This document shows positions 29,195 to 36,607 of a stretch of 64,000 nt of DNA, piece after piece. This DNA is from CAZLLE01 sp964560425 (GTDB lineage Bacteria; Campylobacterota; Campylobacteria; Campylobacterales; QNZT01). The stretch lies in contig CAZLLE010000011.1 in the NCBI GenBank assembly GCA_964560425.1, positions 25,876 to 89,875 on the forward strand. The letters are read 5' to 3'. Position numbers and translations under genes: made by a program. Below the pieces are notes generated by a model. It had not been told where the DNA came from. It ran no database searches and saw only the letters and a program-made list of their open reading frames with translations. Within the stretch, counting starts at the first letter, position 1. The number at the start of each line of letters is the position of its first letter.

Positions 29195-29397
29195 CCACAA
29201 CCCCCACCACCAGCTCTCTCTCCACCACGAACAGCCTCTTTGGAGATATACATGTGATTGACAAAACCCATAGACAAAGAGTTTTCATTATCAAATTGCA
29301 TAATACTTTTTGAAAGTTGCTCTTTCTCCCAAGGCTTAACATGCGAGGAACAACCAATCAATACAAACAAAAGAGTAAAAACAGATAAAAACTTCAA
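29185..29397 (-). CDS. DUF4266 small lipoprotein with GGGGCGCR tail
   Basis: 70 aa. Lipoprotein signal ending LFVLIGC, then VKPWEKEQLSKSIM and the family's Gly/Cys C-terminus GGGGCGCR. Two cysteines in a glycine-rich tail at the extreme C-terminus are unusual for a structural lipoprotein and suggest a modified or metal-binding end. First gene of a three-gene cassette with DUF3570 and ApbE. Function is not known; a redox role is inferred from ApbE. Confidence 0.85.
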   Translation of the reverse strand: MKFLSVFTLLFVLIGCSSHVKPWEKEQLSKSIMQFDNENSLSMGFVNHMYISKEAVRGGERAGGGGCGCR

Positions 29398-29500
29398 AAT
29401 ATCTCCCTTAAAATAGAAAATGATTATATTTATATAAAACTTTAATGTTAATTATAGGGATTTTTTTGTTTAGACTTTGCAAATCCACCTTTTTATAATA

Positions 29501-31522
29501 TTAAAATCTTAATTGAAGATTCAGTTTGAAATAATTTTTTGTTTTATCTTGAATGATAGTTCCAAATTTATGTCGGGAAGATGATGGAGTATCTAATCTA
29601 ATATTTTCAAATAGATAATCTTTTAAACTTTCTATATCAATTACATGGAATGTAACTAAATCACCACTCTCTTTTACGACTATTGTTCCATTGCTCTCAT
29701 AAGAACCGTCCCATCTTTTACCTGCAAAAAAGCCTAATAAAATAGCTACAAGAAATTTTTTCAATTTATCAATCAACATTGATTTATCATCAATATCCAA
29801 ATCATTTAGGATATCTGTTTTATCACACAGATAATCTATAATATTACTCAATTTAGAAATTCTAGCATGATAGAAAGAGAGTAAAAGATAACCTACTATT
29901 TGAGGTAAAACACTATCTACCATTTTTAAATTATAATTCATAGTATCTTTTTCAGCTTTTAGATAGTGAAATTTACCACCATTTTTAATTATAGCTTCTA
30001 TTCTATCTTTGATTTTAGTTTTAGTAGAGATTTTATTAATTTCAGAAACTTTGCTATTGTCTAAATCTTCAATTTCAAACATAAAATTACTATTTCCAGA
30101 AGCATTGAGTAGAGTTGGTTTACTACCTAAGTATGATTTTATACCAAACCCCTCATTTTCTCTAACAAATGTGCTATGCTCTATATCAAGAACAATATCT
30201 GCTTTTTGAGAACTATTACCACCTTTTATAGCACTAAACCCCAAGGCTGTTTGAATAATCTCAAAATCACCTATTTCAAAAGTCCCTTTTCCCTCTTTAA
30301 TTCGATTTAAAATATTCGATATTGATTTATCAGTTATAATTTTACCTATATCTATTTTATTTTCTATACCATTTTTTGTATTTACTGATTTAATTGTAAA
30401 TTCACTCAAAGGAATAAACTCTAAATCTAAATTTTCAGTAGTTATTTTATTGACTTTAAAATAATCTCCTGTTGGGTTTAGGTTCTTATCAGATAAGAGT
30501 AATTTTTGCTCTAATAATATTTTTACAAATGCGAATAGTTCTGTCCACTCTCCCTTATTTTTACTCTTTTTCACTATTTTGCCTTTTTTATCAAGATGAT
30601 TCATATAAGATATAATATTTTTACCCACTTCTCTAACTGCATCAATAGCAACACTATTACCTAATTGTTTCATAGCTTGAGTAGCACAAACAGGAAAATG
30701 AAAATTATCAGGAAAACCTTGCATTTTTTGTGCCTCTTTAAATGATAACTTTTTAACCTCCCCATCAACCAAATAAGAGTCCCAATTTCTTCTATCATTA
30801 ATATTAGAACCCCTACCACCAACACGAAGTGTAAAACCTAACTCTCTACTACATTTACCACCCCATACATCACTCATAGTAAATTTCAGAGGCTTTTTAG
30901 GTGGAAAAGTGAATCCTTGAAGTATATCTTCATCTCTAAAACCAACCATAAATGTTCTTGGTCTTAGTTGTGGCAATCCATAATCGGAAGCTTTAATGAT
31001 TTGATAGTAAAATGAGTAACCTAACTCCTCTGTAAGTATATATTGTATTGTTTTAAAGGTATTGCCATTGTCATGATTAACTAATCCCCTAACATTCTCT
31101 AAAAAAAATGCTTTTGGTTGTTTCACTCTTATTATTTCAGCTATATCAAAAAATAGGTTTCCTCTTTCAGATTTATGATTATCTTCAAAACCATATTTTT
31201 TACCTACTTGACTAAATGGCTGACAAGGAAATCCAGCACATAATAGATCAAAATCAGGAATTTCTTCAGGCATAATGGTTTTTATATCTTCATGAAAGAG
31301 TCCATTTTCAAATAGATTGGGAGAATACTTTTTAAAATTATATTCATAAGTTTTTCTAGCATTTTTATCAATTTCAGAAGCAAATAGACACTCTCCCCCT
31401 AATTCATGCATTGCCTGATGAAAGCCACCAATTCCAGCAAATAGATCTATAAAAGTAAAATTTACATTAGAAATATTGTCACCAATTAAATCAAATGATT
31501 TTTTTGAAACCTGTTTTGTCAT
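29501..31522 (-). CDS. Fused restriction-modification protein: m5C methyltransferase plus HpaII-like nuclease
   Basis: 673 aa. Residues 1-305 are a C5-cytosine DNA methyltransferase: motif I FIDLFAGIGGFHQA (24-37), catalytic GFPCQPFSQ with Cys100, ENV (142-144), QLRPRT (185-190), a short target-recognition region, and motifs IX/X ending KQLGNSVAIDAV. From about 322 (KGEWTELFAFVKILLEQK) the sequence matches HpaII-type type II restriction enzymes, with D442, G-I-K462 and YLGSKPTLLNASGNSNF as the likely PD-(D/E)xK core. HpaII cuts CCGG, so that or a related C/G site is plausible. Single gene, no partner nearby, low GC like its surroundings. Confidence 0.85.
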   Translation of the reverse strand: MTKQVSKKSFDLIGDNISNVNFTFIDLFAGIGGFHQAMHELGGECLFASEIDKNARKTYEYNFKKYSPNLFENGLFHEDIKTIMPEEIPDFDLLCAGFPCQPFSQVGKKYGFEDNHKSERGNLFFDIAEIIRVKQPKAFFLENVRGLVNHDNGNTFKTIQYILTEELGYSFYYQIIKASDYGLPQLRPRTFMVGFRDEDILQGFTFPPKKPLKFTMSDVWGGKCSRELGFTLRVGGRGSNINDRRNWDSYLVDGEVKKLSFKEAQKMQGFPDNFHFPVCATQAMKQLGNSVAIDAVREVGKNIISYMNHLDKKGKIVKKSKNKGEWTELFAFVKILLEQKLLLSDKNLNPTGDYFKVNKITTENLDLEFIPLSEFTIKSVNTKNGIENKIDIGKIITDKSISNILNRIKEGKGTFEIGDFEIIQTALGFSAIKGGNSSQKADIVLDIEHSTFVRENEGFGIKSYLGSKPTLLNASGNSNFMFEIEDLDNSKVSEINKISTKTKIKDRIEAIIKNGGKFHYLKAEKDTMNYNLKMVDSVLPQIVGYLLLSFYHARISKLSNIIDYLCDKTDILNDLDIDDKSMLIDKLKKFLVAILLGFFAGKRWDGSYESNGTIVVKESGDLVTFHVIDIESLKDYLFENIRLDTPSSSRHKFGTIIQDKTKNYFKLNLQLRF

Positions 31523-31588
31523 AGTATTCTTTAATCCTTTTTATAATTCTATCCAAAGTATTTAAGAAACCTATTTAATGGACTAAAC

Positions 31589-31602
31589 TAAGTACTAAGG
31601 CA
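31589..31602. repeat. 14-bp repeat, copy 1
   Basis: TAAGTACTAAGGCA, 67 nt upstream of the R-M gene. The exact reverse complement occurs at 47753-47766 and a one-mismatch copy at 47147-47160. The surrounding 237-bp intergenic stretch is otherwise very AT-rich and holds no gene I can support. Confidence 0.5.
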
Positions 31603-31759
31603 AAAATAAGCTTTATCAATATAAAAGATATATTATATTTAAAATATTTTTTACTAAAACAAATTAATAAATATTTTTAATTTTTTATTAATTAATAAGC
31701 TCCTTATATCTAATTTTTCGATAGAATTCTCCCCTATTTTTTAACATAAGGAAATATCA

Positions 31760-33091
31760 ATGAATGAAGAACTAATCTTTGATACTCCTATGTTGGTCTC
31801 AGCCATAATTATGACTCTCACTTTCATAGGTATCTTTACAGAAGGTTTACATGGTTTTCATAGAACTAAATTTGCAATGCTAGGTGCATTATCAATGATT
31901 TTAGCAGGGCAATATTTTGGTTTTTACTCACCAGAACTTGCACTTGAAGCAATTGATTGGAATGTTGTTCTGCTATTGGGTGCTATGATGACTATTGTTG
32001 CTATTATGATTCCAACGGGTGGATTTGAAGTAATTGCATATAAAGTCGCACAACTTAGTAAAGGAAAGCTATTTACACTTATGCTGCTCATGGGTACAGC
32101 TGTAACTGTTATATCTCTTTTACTAGATAATGTTACAACTGTGGTTATATTTGGACCATTAATTGTATTAATTGCACAAGCTCTAAAAGTAAGTCCTATC
32201 CCCTATCTTTTAGCCGCAGCACTGCTCTCTGATACAGGTGGAGTAGCTACATTGGTAGGTGATCCTCCTAATCTTATGATTGGATCAGCTGCAAACATTG
32301 ACTTTAATACTTTTCTTCTTCATATGGGCGGTATTGTATTTTTTGCATGGCTTAGTGTTATATTTGCTCTAAAATATCTTTTTAAGAAGGAGCTGAGTGT
32401 AATACCATTCAAACCAGATTTTTCAAAAATAGCAAAAATTAAAGATAGAGCTACATGGAATGCATCTTTAATTGTTCTTGGGATAATGGTTGTACTATTT
32501 ATTTTTCACCACCATTTTGGATGGGATGCATGGGTAGTATCAGCAATTGGTTTTACTATCTTACTATTTCTTGCCCCAACAATTGAGCTTGATTCGGTAT
32601 TTCAGAGTGTTGAAATTACACTTTTGACCTTTTTTATTGCACTATTTGTTCTTGTCGGTGGTGTACATAATAGTCATTTTTTAGAGTACTTAGGAACAAT
32701 GATATTGCCATTTGTAGAAAAAGATCTAATGACATCAGCACTTCTTTTGATGTGGATTGCCGCATTTTTATCAGCAATGATTGATAATATTCCTTTTACA
32801 GCGGCAATGATTCCTGTTATTATGGGACTTGAAGCACAAGGTATTAATATTACACCATTATGGTGGTCTCTTGCTATTGGAGTAGGTTTAGGGGGTAATG
32901 GTTCACATCTAGGATCAACTGCAAATGTATATATTGTAACACTCTCTGAGAGAGTAGCAAAAGAGAGAAATGATCCATCTTTGGCAATTACACCGGGAGT
33001 TTGGTTTAAAAAAGGGACTCCAGCAATGTTAGCAACACTACTTTCCGCCTCATTGATTATGTGGATATTTTTTGACTTTTTTTCAAAATAA
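31760..33091 (+). CDS. ArsB/NhaD-superfamily ion permease
   Basis: 443 aa, about 11-12 membrane helices. DNVTTVVIFGPLIVLIA and LLSDTGGVATLVGDPPNLMIG are the paired conserved motifs of the ArsB/NhaD/P-protein branch of the ion-transporter superfamily; the second half repeats this as AMIDNIPFTAAMIPV and GNGSHLGSTANV. Candidates are Na+/H+ antiport or anion export; an arsenite role is unlikely with no ars genes nearby. Start ATG follows AAGGAAA. Monocistronic; converges with mlaE. Confidence 0.85.
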   Translation: MNEELIFDTPMLVSAIIMTLTFIGIFTEGLHGFHRTKFAMLGALSMILAGQYFGFYSPELALEAIDWNVVLLLGAMMTIVAIMIPTGGFEVIAYKVAQLSKGKLFTLMLLMGTAVTVISLLLDNVTTVVIFGPLIVLIAQALKVSPIPYLLAAALLSDTGGVATLVGDPPNLMIGSAANIDFNTFLLHMGGIVFFAWLSVIFALKYLFKKELSVIPFKPDFSKIAKIKDRATWNASLIVLGIMVVLFIFHHHFGWDAWVVSAIGFTILLFLAPTIELDSVFQSVEITLLTFFIALFVLVGGVHNSHFLEYLGTMILPFVEKDLMTSALLLMWIAAFLSAMIDNIPFTAAMIPVIMGLEAQGINITPLWWSLAIGVGLGGNGSHLGSTANVYIVTLSERVAKERNDPSLAITPGVWFKKGTPAMLATLLSASLIMWIFFDFFSK

Positions 33092-33098
33092 TTAAATT

Positions 33099-33122
33099 AG
33101 ATGGGGGATAAATTCCCTATCT
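33099..33122. terminator. Weak hairpin between convergent permease and mlaE genes
   Basis: AGAT..GGGA and TCCC.ATCT arms form an imperfect stem between the two stops. A T-rich run follows in the minus-strand direction, so it mostly suits mlaE. Confidence 0.4.
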
Positions 33123-33124
33123 GT

Positions 33125-33925
33125 TTACCAATCAAGAATAAGAAATATTGAAGATAAAAAATAGTCCATTACAAAAACAATAACAGAAGCAGCAACAACA
33201 GCTCTTGTAGTAGCTTCACCAACACCTCTTGCTCCACCTTTTGTAAAATAACCTACATAAGTTCCAATAGAACCTACAAAAAAGCCAAAAATAAACCCTT
33301 TTAAAACACCTGTAAAGATATCGTCAAACTGTAGATACATATTTATAGTATTAAGATATACAGTCTCATTTACACTAAGCATACTTACAGAGATTAGATA
33401 AGCACTCAAATTTGCTAAAAAATCAAAAAGAATTACCAAAATAGGAAGAGCAAATGTAGTGGCAATAATACGAGGGATAAGAAGATATTTTTTGGAATCT
33501 ACTGCCAAAGTATCTAAAGCATCAATCTGCTCTGTTACTCTCATAGTACCAAGCTCAGCTGCCATTGCACTAATAGCCCTAGAAGTTATCATCAATCCAG
33601 CAAAAACAGGACCTAACTCTCTACATATAGATATGAAAATAGGAAATCCCATCATACCCTCTGCCCCAAATTGATGAAATCCTTGATAGAGTTGTACTGC
33701 TGTTACCATTCCAGTAAATGTACCTGTAAGAACAATCAAACCAATAGAACCTATACCAATAATTTCCATCTGTTTAAAAATTTCTTTAATTCTGTAAGGA
33801 GGTTTAAAAAAAAGTTTAAAAAGCTTTGCATTAAAGACAAAAAACCGTCCAAGCTCCTCTAGAAGATCTAAAAAGAAGAAAAAACCTTTACCAAAAAAAG
33901 AAAAAAAACTCTCTAAAAGCCCCAT
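33125..33925 (-). CDS. mlaE: MlaE-type phospholipid-transport permease
   Basis: 266 aa from the ATG at 33925 (an in-frame TTG 17 codons upstream lacks a ribosome site). Permease of the Mla ABC system that moves phospholipids between the membranes and keeps outer-membrane asymmetry. MlaE hallmarks: FTGMVTAVQLYQGFHQFGAEGMMG, RELGPVFAGLMITSRAISAMAAELGTM and EQIDAL. A basic, Phe-rich amphipathic N-terminus precedes the helices. No ATPase or MlaD gene is adjacent on this side. Confidence 0.92.
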   Translation of the reverse strand: MGLLESFFSFFGKGFFFFLDLLEELGRFFVFNAKLFKLFFKPPYRIKEIFKQMEIIGIGSIGLIVLTGTFTGMVTAVQLYQGFHQFGAEGMMGFPIFISICRELGPVFAGLMITSRAISAMAAELGTMRVTEQIDALDTLAVDSKKYLLIPRIIATTFALPILVILFDFLANLSAYLISVSMLSVNETVYLNTINMYLQFDDIFTGVLKGFIFGFFVGSIGTYVGYFTKGGARGVGEATTRAVVAASVIVFVMDYFLSSIFLILDW

Positions 33926-33982
33926 ATAATCTACTCTTCTCCTATTTTTATAAAAATAAATCTTACTTTTTGCCAAAAATAC

Positions 33983-34009
33983 TAAACTTTTTTTTCTAAA
34001 ATACGATTT
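33983..34009 (+). promoter_or_regulatory. Candidate sigma-28 promoter of fliL-acpS
   Basis: TAAA (33983-33986), 15 nt, then TACGATTT (34002-34009). The flagellar sigma-28 consensus TAAA-N15-GCCGATAA is matched at TAAA, the exact spacing and the CGAT core. fliL as the downstream gene supports it. Confidence 0.5.
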
Positions 34010-34038
34010 AGTTAGTGAGTTAAACCAAAAGTATCAAA

Positions 34039-34069
34039 ACTATGCAAGCAGGAATGTTTATTGCATAGT
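34039..34069 (+). other. Inverted repeat in fliL leader
   Basis: Perfect 9-bp arms ACTATGCAA and TTGCATAGT with a 13-nt spacer, about 50 nt upstream of the fliL start. It would form a hairpin in the leader of a transcript from the sigma-28 candidate, or serve as a protein site. Confidence 0.5.
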
Positions 34070-34119
34070 CAGGATTTATTACTTAATTTAACAAAATCAT
34101 AACACAAGGAAGGAAAATC

Positions 34120-34686
34120 ATGGCTGAAGCAACAGAAAAAACTGAAGTGGTAGCAAAACAACAAGGTGGTTCTAATGTTCTTTTAATCATTGTAGTTGTT
34201 ATGCTATTTCTAATTTTGATAGGCGGAGCAGCGGCAGCATATTTTATGCTAAGCGAAGACACAGCAGTGATAGAGGAGGCAAATAAAGTAGAGAAGAGTG
34301 CACCCGTAGCTCAACAGACTCAAAGTGCAAATCCTATGCAACAATCGTCTGCACCACAAAAAAGAGTAACAAATTATGCAGAGATAGGACCAATGTATCC
34401 TATGGATAAATTTATTGTAAATCTATATACAGAGGGAAGTGATAGATATATTAAAACTTCTATAAATTTTGAACTAGGAAGTGAAGAATTAAGTGCAGAA
34501 TTAGATTTAAAACAGCCATTAATAAGAGATATTGTTATTAAAACATTATCAGCAAAAACTTATGAGGAGATTAGTACAATCAGAGGCAAAGAAAACCTTA
34601 AAGATGATATCGTTATGCAAGTTAATCAAGTTTTATCAGATGGTCAAGTTAACAATATATTTTTCACGGATTTTGTAATCCAATGA
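34120..34686 (+). CDS. fliL: Flagellar basal-body-associated protein FliL
   Basis: 188 aa with a short cytoplasmic N-terminus, one membrane helix (about 20-46), a Gln/Ser/Pro-rich linker and the periplasmic FliL domain (about 90-188) with YPMDKFIVNLYTEGSDRYIKTSINFEL. FliL surrounds the stator units and supports torque. AAGGAAGGAAAATC precedes ATG. It overlaps acpS by 4 nt, an arrangement also found in related Campylobacterota. Confidence 0.92.
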   Translation: MAEATEKTEVVAKQQGGSNVLLIIVVVMLFLILIGGAAAAYFMLSEDTAVIEEANKVEKSAPVAQQTQSANPMQQSSAPQKRVTNYAEIGPMYPMDKFIVNLYTEGSDRYIKTSINFELGSEELSAELDLKQPLIRDIVIKTLSAKTYEEISTIRGKENLKDDIVMQVNQVLSDGQVNNIFFTDFVIQ

Positions 34687-35054
34687 TAGGTATTGATATT
34701 GTCAATATTGAAAGATTTGAAAAATTTCTCAAAAGAAAAAATGCTCTAAAAAAGTATTTATCAGAAGATGAAATGAAATTAATCAAATCACCTTCCACGG
34801 CTGCAGGATTTTTTGCAGCCAAAGAGGCAATATCAAAAGCACTAAAAACAGGAATTGGAACAAGTTGTAGCTTTCATGATATTAGAATATATAAAACAGA
34901 AAAAAATGCACCATACTTCACACTAACTAAAAATATAATTAAAAGATTTAATATTACAGAAACTTCTCTATCTATTACTCATGATGGAGGCTTTGCAATT
35001 GCTGTTGCAATTATTATTCATAAAAATGAAATATCCTTACCTATATCACACTAG
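34683..35054 (+). CDS. acpS: Holo-[acyl-carrier-protein] synthase
   Basis: 123 aa. Transfers 4'-phosphopantetheine from CoA to ACP. Signatures: MIGIDIVNIERFEKFL with the metal-binding Asp and AAGFFAAKEAISKALKTGIG; SLSITHDGGFAIA closes the fold. ATGA overlap with fliL means it is translated from the flagellar transcript. No terminator is visible after it. Confidence 0.95.
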   Translation: MIGIDIVNIERFEKFLKRKNALKKYLSEDEMKLIKSPSTAAGFFAAKEAISKALKTGIGTSCSFHDIRIYKTEKNAPYFTLTKNIIKRFNITETSLSITHDGGFAIAVAIIIHKNEISLPISH

Positions 35055-35153
35055 CTAAAAAAATAAAATTAATATATTTATCATTGTAGTTATAAAGTCA
35101 AACATTTTATATAATAAAATAGTCTTAATTTGAACTGCTACAAGTTTTTTTAG

Positions 35154-35180
35154 TAAATATAAACGCTATTAAGACGATAT
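35154..35180 (+). promoter_or_regulatory. Candidate sigma-28 promoter of the 62-aa gene
   Basis: TAAA (35154-35157), exactly 15 nt, then GACGATAT (35173-35180) against the consensus GCCGATAA. The CGATAT form is typical of campylobacterial sigma-28 promoters. Transcription would begin about 35 nt before the ATG at 35221. Confidence 0.6.
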
Positions 35181-35220
35181 AGCTTATGAACAACGAAATG
35201 TTGCTTAAAAGGAGCATACT

Positions 35221-35409
35221 ATGAATAGAGAAAAAAATAGTAGTCTCATAGTAGCTTTTCTATTTGCATTTGTAGGGATTTTACTCTCAATAGGTGCAGT
35301 AGGAGAACTAATCGGTGATCTACTCAAAAAAGCTAAAACATTCTCTTTAGCTAAACTTTTTCAAGAAGAAAAGGTAAAACAAGCATCTTTGGTCTCAACT
35401 AAAGATTAA
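35221..35409 (+). CDS. Small single-span membrane protein, putative sigma-28 target
   Basis: 62 aa, unrecognised. A basic start (MNREKN) is followed by one hydrophobic helix (about 8-32) and a Lys-rich cytoplasmic tail (LLKKAKTFSLAKLFQEEKVK). AAAAGGAGCATACT gives a strong ribosome site. The upstream sigma-28-like promoter and nearby fliL suggest it belongs to the flagellar or chemotaxis regulon. Its last codons overlap the 3' end of the esterase remnant on the other strand. Confidence 0.7.
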   Translation: MNREKNSSLIVAFLFAFVGILLSIGAVGELIGDLLKKAKTFSLAKLFQEEKVKQASLVSTKD

Positions 35410-35571
35410 AAAAGTCTTGAATTGTTTCCATTTTGGTTTCAAATTCATCATATCCATGAGATCCACCCTCTTCTATTAAGAGAGTGGAATCCTCAAATTT
35501 TTTCTTCGCATATCTATTTATACTTATCAGCAAGATAAGTAGCATAATACCCCCCCAAAAAAAAGAGCCAT
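35399..35571 (-). pseudogene. Remnant of a YqiA-like esterase
   Basis: Translating the minus strand in shifting frames gives FGGYYATYLADKYK, which matches the region after the nucleophile elbow of YqiA/UPF0227 esterases (GSSLGGYYATWLS), then after a stop and frame change RYAKKKFEDSTLLIEEGG and SHGYDEFETKMETIQDFFNL, matching the family's C-terminus with its catalytic His. The middle and N-terminus are missing. A T8-G7 homopolymer (minus strand, 35550-35564) lies where the serine codon should be. A decayed gene with an internal deletion is the simplest reading. Confidence 0.7.
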
Positions 35572-35691
35572 TTTAATTATCTCTTCTAGTGTTAAGTACC
35601 TAAGCAATATTGACATAATAACGAATATAAATTAATCAAAGTAAAACTTTATTTATAGTATTATTATAAAAAATTATACAAAGGATTTAAA

Positions 35692-36465
35692 ATGGATTTA
35701 CCATTACCACCAATAAGCGTACCATTTACGCTTCCAATAGATATACCTCTTTTGGCACACCCACCACTTGTACATTTTGCAATTGTTTTACCACTAATTG
35801 TATTAGTATTAGAGATTATCAACAGTTTTGCAAAGAAGAAGACTCTATCTGTCATTAATATAGGCATGTTATTTATGATTATGGTTATCATGGTTGGTGC
35901 TTTTTTCACAGGAAAAACAGATGCAACAGAGGCTTTTGAACTACTCTCTAAAGCGGGTAAAGAGACACTAGGTGAACATAAACTAATTGGAGCATATCTT
36001 TTATACTTCTCAATTGCACTATTTGTTATAAAACTAATATCTGCATCAATTAGAAAAGGCTGGTTGAGAATGCTCTACATCCTCCTACTTGCTGGTTTTG
36101 TTGCATTTACATTTTATCAAGGTAAAGAGGGTGGAGAGCTTGTATTTAAACATGGTACAAGTGTAGCCGCTTTAGCTACAGCTGAAGAGACTATATTTGA
36201 TCTAAAAGATGAGATGGGCGATCTTCAAGAAGAGTTAAAAGAGTATACAGATGAAGCAGAAGAGAGTGCAACTCCAACAGAAGAAAAAGCTGAGGAAACT
36301 GTAACTCCAACAGAAGAAGCAACTGAAGTGAAATCTGAAGAGACTACAACTTCATCAGAAGAGGCAACTGAAGTAAAATCTAAAGAGACTACAACTCCAA
36401 CAGAGGAACTAGATGTGGAAGAGACTGAATCTATAAAAGAAGAAGTGGCAATACCAAAAAATTAA
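35692..36465 (+). CDS. DUF2231 membrane protein with acidic repeat tail
   Basis: 257 aa. Residues 1-160 carry four membrane helices with HPPLVHFAIVLPL near the first, GEHKLIGAYLLYFS and GGELVFKHGTSVAAL, as in DUF2231. The histidines could bind haem or metal. A coiled-coil-like stretch (about 165-190) and a Glu/Thr-rich tail follow; the tail contains 15-aa repeats (EEATEVKSEETTTSS and a close copy). Start follows AAAGGATTTAAA. Function unknown. Confidence 0.8.
   Translation: MDLPLPPISVPFTLPIDIPLLAHPPLVHFAIVLPLIVLVLEIINSFAKKKTLSVINIGMLFMIMVIMVGAFFTGKTDATEAFELLSKAGKETLGEHKLIGAYLLYFSIALFVIKLISASIRKGWLRMLYILLLAGFVAFTFYQGKEGGELVFKHGTSVAALATAEETIFDLKDEMGDLQEELKEYTDEAEESATPTEEKAEETVTPTEEATEVKSEETTTSSEEATEVKSKETTTPTEELDVEETESIKEEVAIPKN
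36313..36402 (+). repeat. Tandem 45-bp repeat inside the DUF2231 gene
   Basis: Two in-frame copies (36313-36357, 36358-36402), differing at a handful of bases, encode EEATEVKSEETTTSS and EEATEVKSKETTTPT. A degenerate partial copy lies just upstream. In-frame length variation between strains is likely. Confidence 0.8.
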
Positions 36466-36468
36466 GAA

Positions 36469-36496
36469 AGTCACTCCGACTCAAATCGGAGTGACT
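36469..36496. terminator. Strong hairpin after DUF2231 gene
   Basis: Perfect 11-bp arms AGTCACTCCGA and TCGGAGTGACT with a 6-nt loop, 4 nt after the stop. A T-rich stretch follows only in the minus direction, yet position fits ending the DUF2231 transcript; it may work both ways for the convergent kinase operon. Confidence 0.55.
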
Positions 36497-36510
36497 AAAT
36501 AAACACTCCC

Positions 36511-36548
36511 TATTTAGAGGTAGGTTGTGACAGGCCTAAATCTAAATA
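36511..36548. other. Second, imperfect hairpin in the convergent gap
   Basis: Arms TATTTAGAGGTAGG and CCTAAATCTAAATA pair over 12 of 14 positions with a 10-nt loop. With the preceding hairpin it makes the whole gap between DUF2231 and the kinase gene structured. Could be a back-up terminator or a small RNA. Confidence 0.4.
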
Positions 36549-36607
36549 TGGAGGAGAAATATATCATAAAAAATAGAATTTTTCTACTATATTTTTAATA
36601 AAAATTA

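Noticed and set aside
29501..31522. Horizontal-transfer island around the R-M gene
   Set aside because: No integrase, tRNA or insertion sequence nearby and no obvious base-composition change by eye; only the 14-bp repeat hints at mobility.
34049..34065. Sigma-54-like GG-N10-GC (CAGGAATG-TTTA-TTGCA) upstream of fliL
   Set aside because: The TTGCA part belongs to a perfect inverted repeat, the -24 half matches poorly, and a better-spaced sigma-28 candidate lies upstream.
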